A stretch of 64,000 nt of DNA from Actinomycetes bacterium (GTDB lineage: Bacteria; Actinomycetota; Acidimicrobiia; Acidimicrobiales; Acidimicrobiaceae), in the NCBI GenBank assembly GCA_021819205.1, contig JAKARV010000006.1:1-64000 (forward strand), given 5' to 3'. The notes beneath the pieces are model-generated. The model did not search any database. It was given only the letters and a program-made list of their open reading frames with translations, and was not told the origin of the DNA. Position 1 is the stretch's first letter; every line of letters begins with the position of its first letter. Shown here in pieces: positions 42,211-50,436 of the stretch. The position numbers were made by a program, and so were the translations under genes.

Positions 42211-43836
42211 TCAATTTCCGCCTTCGGGTCGAGGCGTTTCCGCTTGCAACAGAGCGGCCTTGTCCACCTTGCCGGAGGCGGTTAACGGGAGCTCAACGGC
42301 TACTTGAAGATACTTTGGAACCTTGTAATCAGCCAGACGGGTGGCGAGATAGGTCTTGATGGCTCCTGGGTCGAGCGCTGCTCCGGGCTTGGGAACGACA
42401 AAAAATTTGCCAACCTCGCCAAGTACTGGATCGGGGACACCGATTCCCGCAACGATCGCCACCCCGGGATAGTTCGAGATCTCGCTCTCCACCTCCGCTG
42501 GATAGACGTTGTATCCACCCTGAATGTACATCTCCTTCTTGCGCCCAAGCAGAGTGATACGGCCTTCCTCTGAGACTTTCGCAATGTCTCCTGTAGCAAG
42601 CCAGCCGTTCTCGAGAAAGGCTTGGTGGGTCTCGTCGTAGAGGTCCCAGTAACCGCTGGCTACGCAGGCCCCCTTCACTTGGAGCTCGCCGGGCTGACCC
42701 GATTCGACGAGTGCGCCATTTGGGTCGACGATTTTCGCTTGGAAGTCTCCTATCATGCGTCCAAGAGTCGTGGAAAGCGTCGGCAGGTCGTCATCTAGGT
42801 CGGATAGAATGCACGCCCCCGAGGTTTCGGAGAGCCCGTAAAGGTTGATGATCGGTCGATTCGGGAAGTGCTCTGCAAGTCGTGAGTAGAGTTCGGAGGT
42901 CACGCTCGCCCCGCCTACGACGCACAGCCGCACCCCCGAGAGCGGGGCAGTTGACATCGAGTCCAGGCCAAAGAGCAGAGTGTACATCGTCGGAACCGCG
43001 AGGAGAACGGTTACACCTCGCTCGGCGAGCAGCTTGAGAACTTGATTCGGCTTGAAGGCTGGGACTAAAAGTACGCTTGCTCCGCTAAGGAGCGATGACA
43101 GTACGGTACAGGTGATCCCCCCTACGTGATTCAGTGGGAGATGCCCGACCAAGACATCGTCCTCGACAAAGCCAAGGTGGCGGACCTGGGCGCTCGCCGA
43201 GGCTAGCAAACTTCCTTGGGTCAGCACCGCACCTTTAGGAAGGCCAGTCGTCCCGGAGGTATAGAGTATGGCAGCTGGATCTTCCGGTTTAGGAACGAGG
43301 TCCACGGCAAGAGCGCTGGAGGCAGTTAGCAAATCGGAATAAGGGACGGCACGCTCGATCTTCGATAGGTCGCCAGGGACGCCGGATGCGTCCGGCAGTA
43401 CGATCAAACGCTCTATGTTTTTAAAAATCTCCGGCGAGTCTTGGACGAACTGGAGAAAATCGATCTCCGCGGTCTTTGCCGCGATAGCGAGGGAGGTTGC
43501 CCCAGACTGATGAAGCATGTGGCTCAGCTCCCGTCCGCGGTACCTTGGGTTGATGGTAACCACCGGTGTCCTGATCCGCGCCGCAGCGAAGAAAAGCGCG
43601 ATCCACTCGCTTTGGTTCTCGGCCATCAGGGCGACACGGTCACCTGGCCGGACCCCGATTCGAAGCAGATTCCCGGCCAAGATTCGCGAAATCTCGGCGA
43701 GTTCGCGGTAGGTGGTCACGCGCTCCGCCGTGGTTCCTGCGTTGTCGACCAGAAAGGTTCTATCCGGCCAGGCGCTGGCGGCGCACTCAAGGGCTGTTAT
43801 CAACGTTTCATTTTCTTGGAGTCCTTGGAAACTCAT
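42211..43836 (-). CDS. AMP-forming acyl-CoA synthetase/ligase
   Basis: Activates a carboxylic acid through an acyl-adenylate and transfers it to CoA. The 541-residue protein starts at ATG 43836 after GGGGGAG. It has the P-loop-like YTSGTTGLPKGAV, the A5 motif YGLSETSG, A7 NGWLATGD, A8 GRKKEMYIQGGYNVYP and the A10 lysine TASGKVDKA, so all core motifs are intact. The substrate (fatty, aromatic or other acid) cannot be read from sequence. It is isolated on the minus strand with no beta-oxidation neighbours, and its base composition looks less GC-rich than the flanking core genes, which suggests acquisition. Confidence 0.88.
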   Translation of the reverse strand: MSFQGLQENETLITALECAASAWPDRTFLVDNAGTTAERVTTYRELAEISRILAGNLLRIGVRPGDRVALMAENQSEWIALFFAAARIRTPVVTINPRYRGRELSHMLHQSGATSLAIAAKTAEIDFLQFVQDSPEIFKNIERLIVLPDASGVPGDLSKIERAVPYSDLLTASSALAVDLVPKPEDPAAILYTSGTTGLPKGAVLTQGSLLASASAQVRHLGFVEDDVLVGHLPLNHVGGITCTVLSSLLSGASVLLVPAFKPNQVLKLLAERGVTVLLAVPTMYTLLFGLDSMSTAPLSGVRLCVVGGASVTSELYSRLAEHFPNRPIINLYGLSETSGACILSDLDDDLPTLSTTLGRMIGDFQAKIVDPNGALVESGQPGELQVKGACVASGYWDLYDETHQAFLENGWLATGDIAKVSEEGRITLLGRKKEMYIQGGYNVYPAEVESEISNYPGVAIVAGIGVPDPVLGEVGKFFVVPKPGAALDPGAIKTYLATRLADYKVPKYLQVAVELPLTASGKVDKAALLQAETPRPEGGN

Positions 43837-45006
43837 TTAATTACTCCCCCTACTTCTAAACTTCGCGGATGTTTTGCCCAGTTGGTTTGGGAATTCGCGG
43901 CTGCGGAACCTGCGCAAGAGTTTGACACATGGCTCAATCGCTGCTTTTCCCGATCGAGATCGGCTGGGAATCTCGAAAATGCCGTGCAGCCCGCCTTGTT
44001 TCGACGAGATTGCACTCCGCCCATGGAAATGTCGGGCTGCACTGTGCAGTCTGACGCTGCTGCCGACCGCCTGTTAGCGCGGCAATACCGGTGAATCGGG
44101 TCGCATCGGCTTTGGCGGCGCTGGTATCCCTGCTGGCGCAGTAGGGATGCTTGTGGAGGTCGATCTGTGTGATGAACTCGGATGAGTTGCACCGACAAGT
44201 TTGATTGGAAAGAGAACTGCTAACACAGTCCGACCGTTCTCCAAAGTATCTGGCGATCCTGTGGAGCAGTAATTCAATGGTCCCGACGGTTGGGAGAGCG
44301 GCGATCGTTCGCTGGCCCTGGTACCCGGCCAGCTGTTGCTGAGGGTTTCTTTCGACGACACCAATGGCGCGCGCTACCTGAACCACGGCTCAGCCACCCT
44401 TGAGGAGGCCGTTTTCGGGGAGGAGACGTCGAGGCGGTGCCGGTTGGGGCGAATCGAGGCTCCCGATTCCGGAGCAGGGGTAATGCCTATCGGCATCCAG
44501 CAATAACCGCCTTAGGCCGATCTCCGGAATAGCCGGCAAAGCGGATCGGCCCGCGCACCGTTGCGCAAGGCAGAGGTCGGTCACGCCGACGCCCTGTTTG
44601 CAAGGATCCTTGAAGACCCGGACGCAAAGCCCGGCGACAGCAGAAATTGCATCCAATTCGACGGCCGTGAGGGAGCCGATAGCTGGGGCCCTGGCCTTGG
44701 AGCCAAAGAGTGTCCTTCAACTTTATCGGCGCCAAACTGGCAAAGACGTAGACGGGCAGCGCCGGTCTCCGGCGCAATCGTTACGGGAACACGCTTTGCC
44801 GCTGGCCCTTGAGGGATCTTTACCCAAGACCGGCTCGAACGAGCGGTCAAAAGCTTCGAGAGCACATTCTAAATCGTACTCCAATCTCAGGGGACCGTGT
44901 GAGCCGAGAACTGCAAAAGCTCCCGTTGGCGCAGAGTTGCTTATTCTCTTGACGCTCGACGGAGAGTCCGGTACTTCAGGCAACGGGGTAGCAAGGCACG
45001 AGCTTC
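43837..45006. other. Decayed, gene-poor stretch
   Basis: About 1.2 kb with no supportable gene. It looks AT-richer than its surroundings. A 77-codon stop-free frame at 44273-44506 (with the string FDDTNGARYL) lacks a usable start and may be a gene relic. Other frames up to about 150 codons are out of register with any family. With the ATPase relic that follows, this looks like an eroded accessory segment. Confidence 0.5.
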
Positions 45007-45145
45007 AACAGCTCGTGGTCTTCTCGATTCGCGCCGGAAATTAACACCGGCCACCACGGGAGCCCCGCTGCCGTGGTGGCCGTCACCGCAACGGAGGGAG
45101 GAGGCAGACGCGCCAACGCGGTCCACGTTGCACCGACCAACCACG
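45007..45145 (+). pseudogene. Relic of a DUF4143-type ATPase C-terminus
   Basis: This stretch is a diverged copy of the end of the intact ATPase gene at 46415-46535. The shared core GGTCTTCTCGATT is followed by closely matching DNA for about 110 bp, coding HGSPAAVVAVTATEGGG here and HGSPAALVVITATGGGG in the intact copy. One base is missing after the shared core, and the rest of the gene is absent, so this is a dead 3' fragment. The intact gene starts 146 bp downstream in the same orientation. Confidence 0.7.
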
Positions 45146-45222
45146 CTCAAAACCTTGAGATGCCAAAAGAAATAGATACCCGCCAAGCCAATTTGCGATG
45201 TTGGCTGAAAGGATGCGACTGC

Positions 45223-45278
45223 GTCAAAAACTACGATTACAACCCGTCAAAAACTACGATTACAACCTGTCAAAATGG
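45223..45278 (+). repeat. 23-bp tandem repeat upstream of the ATPase gene
   Basis: GTCAAAAACTACGATTACAA plus CCC/CCT is repeated twice in direct succession (45223-45245 and 45246-45268). The opening GTCAAAA then appears a third time (45269-45275). The repeats end just before the -10-like TAGGCT at 45279, so they may be operator or activator sites. There are too few copies and no spacers, so this is not a CRISPR array. Confidence 0.75.
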
Positions 45279-45290
45279 TAGGCTTGCCGA

Positions 45291-46553
45291 GTGTTCAAAT
45301 ACCTTTGGCGGGTGGTGGACGATGAACTCGGCGTCCGGCTCGCTTCGAGCGGTGCAGTGCTCATCGAGGGACCAAAGGGTTGCGGAAAGACTGAGACGGC
45401 CTTGCAGCGCGCGAGAAGCGTCCTGCGTTTCGACACCAACCCGGCCGCCAGGGCTCAGGTCGGTCTTGATCCCGATGCGCTCTTCGAGCAACCCACTCCA
45501 ATCGTTTTTGACGAGTGGCAGCGCGTCCCGGCGCTCTGGGACCACGTCCGGCGTCACGTTGACGATCGTCGCCAGCGCGGACTCTATATTCTGACTGGAT
45601 CCGCGACTCCAACCGACTCCCGCGAACTGCACTCTGGCGCGGGCCGGATCGGAACTTTGCAGATGCGCCCGATGAGCCTTTTCGAGTCGGGTCATTCGAC
45701 GGGAGAGGTTTCGCTCGCGGCTCTGCTGCGCGGTGAGGATCAACGGGCGCAGCTCACCGGGATCACGATTCGCGAACTAATGCAGCTGGCCGTGATTGGT
45801 GGGTGGCCGGCGCTTGTGGGAGAGGATGAGCGGTTTGCCAGGCGATGGCTGGCTGACTACCTTGGCCAGATCATCGAGGTCGACATTCCTAATATCGGCG
45901 CCACCCGTCGAGCTCCTGATCGGCTCCGACGGACGCTCGCTTCCCTCGGTCGCGGTGTGGGGCAGTCGGTGAAGTTGACCGAGATTGGCGGGGATGTCGC
46001 AGGGAGCGACGGGCCGAGGCCGGCCAGGGAGACGGTAATGGCGTATTTAGACGCGCTCGACCGGTTGAAGCTTACCGAGAACGTGCCGCCATGGCGACCG
46101 CATATGCGCTCTCGTACCCGGCTCCGCGAAGCGCCGGTCCGCTACTTCGTTGATCCTTCGCTGGGCACAGCGGCTCTCGGCGTCGGTTCCAGGGATCTGC
46201 TCTTGGACCCTCGGGCGGCTGGATTCCACTTTGGGGCGCTGGTCATCCGTGATCTTCGTGTATATGCACAACCACTTGATGGCACGATCTTCGCCTGGCG
46301 AGAGGCGCACGGACGCAAAGAGATCGACGCTGTCGTCGAAACCCCAAGCGCTTGGGCAGCCTTTGAGGTCAGGTTGACCTCCGAGCAGGACGTGATTGAC
46401 CGTGCGGCTCGCGGTCTTCTCGATTTTGCTTCAGAGATCGATCACGGCCGCCACGGGAGCCCCGCTGCCCTGGTCGTCATCACCGCAACGGGGGGAGGAG
46501 GCAAACGTGCCGACGGTGTCCACGTAGTACCGATTGCCGCGCTGGGACCCTGA
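45291..46553 (+). CDS. P-loop ATPase with DUF4143 domain (COG1373 type)
   Basis: A 420-residue protein from GTG 45291, with no ribosome-binding site but TAGGCT 6 nt upstream, so possibly leaderless. Walker A is in IEGPKGCGKTETA (about residue 30), Walker B in PIVFDEWQRVP, a sensor-like ILTGSATPT follows, and the MRPMSLFESG motif is characteristic of this AAA-type family. The C-terminal DUF4143 region (about 210-400) has the nuclease-like FEVRLTSEQDV segment. The cellular role of this common accessory family is poorly known. A dead relative of its 3' end lies just upstream, and tandem repeats lie between them. Confidence 0.82.
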   Translation: MFKYLWRVVDDELGVRLASSGAVLIEGPKGCGKTETALQRARSVLRFDTNPAARAQVGLDPDALFEQPTPIVFDEWQRVPALWDHVRRHVDDRRQRGLYILTGSATPTDSRELHSGAGRIGTLQMRPMSLFESGHSTGEVSLAALLRGEDQRAQLTGITIRELMQLAVIGGWPALVGEDERFARRWLADYLGQIIEVDIPNIGATRRAPDRLRRTLASLGRGVGQSVKLTEIGGDVAGSDGPRPARETVMAYLDALDRLKLTENVPPWRPHMRSRTRLREAPVRYFVDPSLGTAALGVGSRDLLLDPRAAGFHFGALVIRDLRVYAQPLDGTIFAWREAHGRKEIDAVVETPSAWAAFEVRLTSEQDVIDRAARGLLDFASEIDHGRHGSPAALVVITATGGGGKRADGVHVVPIAALGP

Positions 46554-46595
46554 CCGGCGCCACGGGAAAGATTGCTTGGTTACACTACCCCCGTG

Positions 46596-46740
46596 GGGCA
46601 AAACGATCGAAACCAGTAGGTGCGCACGGCAACGGAGCCGGCTCCACTCGCTCCAGCCCACGGGGAATCGTCGTGCCAGGTGGGTCACGCTATGGGGTCC
46701 TGTCGGTATGGCGGGTTGAAAGCCCGAAGACCGCGGGGGC
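46596..46740 (+). promoter_or_regulatory. Candidate cobalamin riboswitch upstream of cobN
   Basis: The stretch AAGCCCGAAGACCG at 46720-46733 fits the B12-box consensus rAGYCMGgAgaCCkGC closely. Further upstream GGGGAA (46667-46672) resembles the conserved GGGAA core, and CCCCCG near 46589-46594 can pair with CGGGGG at 46733-46738 to close the structure. A -10-like TACACT lies at 46581. The middle of the element does not match the consensus well, so it may be divergent or degraded. Its position ahead of cobN is what would be expected. Confidence 0.4.
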
Positions 46741-46914
46741 GACGCCTGCAAACGAAAGTGATAGCTGTCGCCTTCGACCACCCGTCCTTAACCGTTTAAT
46801 CAGATATGGAGTTGATATTGATGCTTCCCTTCGGCTTGTGGCCACCGGCGCGCCGAGTTGTGGACTTCCGCCCCGCGGCCGGAGAGTGTTTTGATGTTCG
46901 CAGGAGGGGCGTGC

Positions 46915-49900
46915 GTGGCTGATTTCGTCTACCTGACCAACGCCGATACCGAGGTGCTCGCGATGCGGAGCGTCTGGGAGGAGGTCCCCTCCGGGTTCGG
47001 GCTGGTGGTGAGGGCGATCGACACCGTCGATGACCCCGGCGCTCTCGCTGAGGCTGCAAGGGTGGTGGTGGTAAGGCTGCTTGGCGGGGTGCGCGCACAC
47101 ACCGGCTTCGTCGAGCTGGCGGCGAAGTGCCGCACGCTTGGTGTACCGCTGATCGCCTACCCGGGGGACGCCTCGATCGACCCGGAGATGATCGGTGCTT
47201 CGACGGTAGCCGCCGGGGTCTGGAAGGAGGGCTTTGCCTACCTGATCCAGGGAGGGGTGGAGAACCTCGCTAACTTCGTCCGCTTCATCTCCGACGTGGT
47301 CGCAAGGACCGGTTACGGATTTGCTCCCGTGGCCGAGGTTCCCAGTTATGGAAGGTACCGCTCCAACACCACTGGCGCTCCGGAGGTGGGGCTGCTTTTC
47401 TACCGCGCCCACCTGGTCTCCGGCAACCTCTCCTTTGTCAACCGCTTCCTCGAGGTGGCCTCGGGCATGGGGATCGCAGCCACCGCCTACTTTGCTTACT
47501 CGCTCAGGGACATCTCCGATCCGGCCGATTCGGTTATCGGGCTCATGCGCGCCGATGGCTTGCAGGTGCTGGTGGCTACGGTTCTTGCCGGCGGATCCCA
47601 GGAAGGGCTGGAGTGGGACGCCGGGCCGCTCCTGTCCCTAGGGGTCCCGGTCCTCCAGGGCATCGTGGCGACTACCAGCCGCTCGGAGTGGCTGGAGTCG
47701 GAGTCCGGTTTGCGGCCGATGGACGTGGCGATGAACGTGGCCATCCCGGAGTTCGATGGACGCGTCGTCACCGTCCCGATCGCCTTCAAGGAGCGGGTGG
47801 ACGAGGACGAACTCTACGGGGCCGCGCTCTCCGCCTACCAGCTCGACGAGGACCGGGCCGGTTACGTGCTCGCTCTCTCCCGCCGCTACCTGAGGCTGCG
47901 GCGAAAGCCGAACTCCGAAAAGCGGATTGCCGTGGTCCTCTCCGCCTACCCGACCAAGCGGTCCCGCCTGGGCAACGCGGTTGGGCTGGACACCCCGGCG
48001 AGCCTGGTGCGCCTTGCCAAAGCGATGGCCAGCAGCGGCTACCGCGTCGAGGAGCTGCCGGATGATCCGGTTGAGCTGATGCAAAGGCTTGGCGAGCTGA
48101 TTGACTACCACTCGCCCGACACCGTCGCCGGCGGAGGCCTCGCCCTCGATGCCAACGCCTACACCCGCTGGTTCCGGCGGCTTCCGAACCGCGTCCAGCG
48201 GGAGGTCGAGGCGGCTTGGGGGCCGCCTCCCGGAGAGGTCTACCTAACCGAGGGCAAGCTTTGGTTTCCGGCGATCGAGTTCGGCAATTTGGTTGTCGCG
48301 ATCCAGCCGCCGCGAGGGTTCGGGGACAACCCAATCGCGGTCTACCACTCACCGGAGTTGGTACCGACCCACCACTACCTGGCGTTTTATCATTTTGTCG
48401 AGGCGGTCCTCGACTGCGATGCCATCGTCCATTTGGGCAAGCACGGAACCATGGAGTGGCTTCCGGGCAAATCGGTCGGACTCTCCGACTCCTGCTATCC
48501 GGCGATCGCCGCCGGGAGCCTCCCGGTTGTGTACCCCTTCGTGATCAACGACCCCGGGGAGGGGACCCAGGCCAAGCGGCGCTCGCACGCCACCATCGTC
48601 GGGCACCTGGTTCCGCCGATGACCCGGGCGGAGAGCTACGGTGGCCTCACCGACCTCGAGGTCCTTCTGGACGAGCATCAGCGGATTGCCGCCCTCGACC
48701 CGGAGAAGCTGCCAGCGATCAGGGAACGGGTGTGGGAGTCGATCGCCTCGATCCAGTTGAACGTGGACATGGGGGTGGAGCACGTCCCGGATGGCGAGGA
48801 GTTCGACGACTTCCTGGTCGATGTGGACGGCTACCTTTGCGAGCTCAAGGACGCCTTGATCAGGGGTGGGCTCCACATCCTGGGCGAAGCCCCCTCTGGG
48901 CAGGCACTTGTCGATCTCATCGTCGCCATCACCAGAGTGCCGCAGCTCGATGCTCCGGCGTTGAGGACCGCCCTCGCGAGCGGGGGCGGGCGAGCTGGCC
49001 TCGACGAGACGGACGCCAGGGCGGGAGAGCTGATCTGGGGGCTCTACGACCAGGGGTTCGACCCCCGCGCACTTGACGATCCGGGGTGGCTGCACTCGGT
49101 TGGACTTCCCAGCCCGCTTGAAGGGGAGATCCGGGAGGTGCTGGCGTGGATCTGCACGCGCCTCGTCCCCAACCTGGCAGCGACCTCCGGGGAGGTGGCA
49201 AGGGTGGTCGAGGCGCTCGGAGGTCTTCCTATCCCGCCGGGGCCATCGGGGGCTCCGACCCGGGGGATGGCGCACTGCCTCCCGACCGGCAGGAACTTCT
49301 ACTCCATCGACCCTCGGGCGATCCCCACCCGCCTCTCCTGGGAGACCGGGGTGCGGCTTGCCGACGCCCTTGTCGCGAAGTACCTGGAGGAGCGGGGGTC
49401 GTATCCCATTTCGGTGGGGGTGGTTTTTTGGGGAACGGCCGCCATCCGCACCGGCGGCGACGACCTAGCGCTCGCGCTCAGCCTGGTCGGGGTCGAACCG
49501 GTCTGGGATCGGGTGTCGCAGCGCGTTGGCGGCCTGCGGCTGATCCCGCTCTCCGAACTTGGCCGGCCCCGGATCGACGTTACCTGCAAGATCTCCGGTT
49601 TTTTTCGCGATGCCTTCCCGCACGCGGTCGAACTCCTCGACGAGGCGTTTGCCATGGTGTCCAAGGAGGCCAGCGAGGGGGAGGCCAACCCGCTCGCCGG
49701 AGCCGGTGTCGTTCCGCGGATCTTCGGTCCGCAACCACGCTCCTACGGTTCGGGGATCCTTCCGCTCCTGGAGACCAGGAGCTGGAGGGACCAGGGCGAT
49801 CTGGCCGAGGTCTACTTGGCCTGGAGCGGCTTCTCCTACTCCCGGGGTGGCTTTGGCGAGCCGGCAAAAGAGGCGCTCTCCTCGCGGCTCGCCGGGATGC

Positions 49901-50436
49901 AGGTGGCCTTCAAGGCGCAGGACAACCGGGAGCACGACATCTTCGACTCCGACGACTACTTCCAAGAGCACGGCGGGATGATCGCGGCGGCGCGGGCTGC
50001 TGGGAACTCCGGGATCGCCGGGTACTTCGGAGACTCATCGGTCCAGGCTATGCCCAAGGTGCGCTCTATCGAGGAGGAGGCCGCCCGGGTGGTGAGAACC
50101 CGGGTGGTGAATCCGAAGTGGATCGATGCCATGATGAACCATGGATACAAGGGGGCGTCCGAGATGGCGGCAACCGTGGACTACCTTTTCGGGTACGACG
50201 CCACCGCCGAAGTCGCCCGGGATTGGATGTACGACGCGGTGGCCGACCGCTACGTGGCCGACGCCGAGGTGGCCACGTTCATCCGGGAGGTCAATCCGCA
50301 CGCTTTGGTCTCGATCTGCGAGCGGCTCCTTGAGGCGGAGTCGAGGGGGATGTGGAGACCTTCTGGAGATCGTGCCGGCCAGGTGAGGTCGGCGCTGCTT
50401 CGGGTAGAGGGCGACGAGGAGGAGCGGTCGAGTTGA
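46915..50436 (+). CDS. cobN: Cobaltochelatase large subunit CobN
   Basis: ATP-dependent insertion of cobalt into hydrogenobyrinate a,c-diamide during cobalamin synthesis, with AAA subunits. I choose GTG 46915, which has GGAGGGG 5 nt upstream, giving 1173 residues beginning ADFVYLTNADTE. An ATG at 46894 is possible. Family motifs are the metal-site block HLGKHGTMEWLPGKSVGLS near residue 506, AKRRSHATIVGHLVPP, and GRNFYSIDPRAIPT in the C-terminal half. The relative BchH/ChlH (magnesium) is possible by domain, but length, sequence and the cobQ neighbourhood favour cobalt. It overlaps the next gene by 4 bp. Confidence 0.92.
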   Translation: MADFVYLTNADTEVLAMRSVWEEVPSGFGLVVRAIDTVDDPGALAEAARVVVVRLLGGVRAHTGFVELAAKCRTLGVPLIAYPGDASIDPEMIGASTVAAGVWKEGFAYLIQGGVENLANFVRFISDVVARTGYGFAPVAEVPSYGRYRSNTTGAPEVGLLFYRAHLVSGNLSFVNRFLEVASGMGIAATAYFAYSLRDISDPADSVIGLMRADGLQVLVATVLAGGSQEGLEWDAGPLLSLGVPVLQGIVATTSRSEWLESESGLRPMDVAMNVAIPEFDGRVVTVPIAFKERVDEDELYGAALSAYQLDEDRAGYVLALSRRYLRLRRKPNSEKRIAVVLSAYPTKRSRLGNAVGLDTPASLVRLAKAMASSGYRVEELPDDPVELMQRLGELIDYHSPDTVAGGGLALDANAYTRWFRRLPNRVQREVEAAWGPPPGEVYLTEGKLWFPAIEFGNLVVAIQPPRGFGDNPIAVYHSPELVPTHHYLAFYHFVEAVLDCDAIVHLGKHGTMEWLPGKSVGLSDSCYPAIAAGSLPVVYPFVINDPGEGTQAKRRSHATIVGHLVPPMTRAESYGGLTDLEVLLDEHQRIAALDPEKLPAIRERVWESIASIQLNVDMGVEHVPDGEEFDDFLVDVDGYLCELKDALIRGGLHILGEAPSGQALVDLIVAITRVPQLDAPALRTALASGGGRAGLDETDARAGELIWGLYDQGFDPRALDDPGWLHSVGLPSPLEGEIREVLAWICTRLVPNLAATSGEVARVVEALGGLPIPPGPSGAPTRGMAHCLPTGRNFYSIDPRAIPTRLSWETGVRLADALVAKYLEERGSYPISVGVVFWGTAAIRTGGDDLALALSLVGVEPVWDRVSQRVGGLRLIPLSELGRPRIDVTCKISGFFRDAFPHAVELLDEAFAMVSKEASEGEANPLAGAGVVPRIFGPQPRSYGSGILPLLETRSWRDQGDLAEVYLAWSGFSYSRGGFGEPAKEALSSRLAGMQVAFKAQDNREHDIFDSDDYFQEHGGMIAAARAAGNSGIAGYFGDSSVQAMPKVRSIEEEAARVVRTRVVNPKWIDAMMNHGYKGASEMAATVDYLFGYDATAEVARDWMYDAVADRYVADAEVATFIREVNPHALVSICERLLEAESRGMWRPSGDRAGQVRSALLRVEGDEEERSS

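Noticed and set aside
45223-45278. CRISPR array
   Set aside because: Only two full copies in direct contact without spacers, and no cas genes nearby.
43837-45290. Several 80-150-codon frames between the acyl-CoA synthetase and the ATPase
   Set aside because: They overlap each other on both strands, lack ribosome-binding sites, and show no recognisable families; treated as decayed DNA.
49146-50333. A 395-codon plus-strand open frame inside cobN
   Set aside because: It is in another frame of cobN, whose conserved motifs run straight through this stretch; the translation is Gly/Arg-rich without domains.
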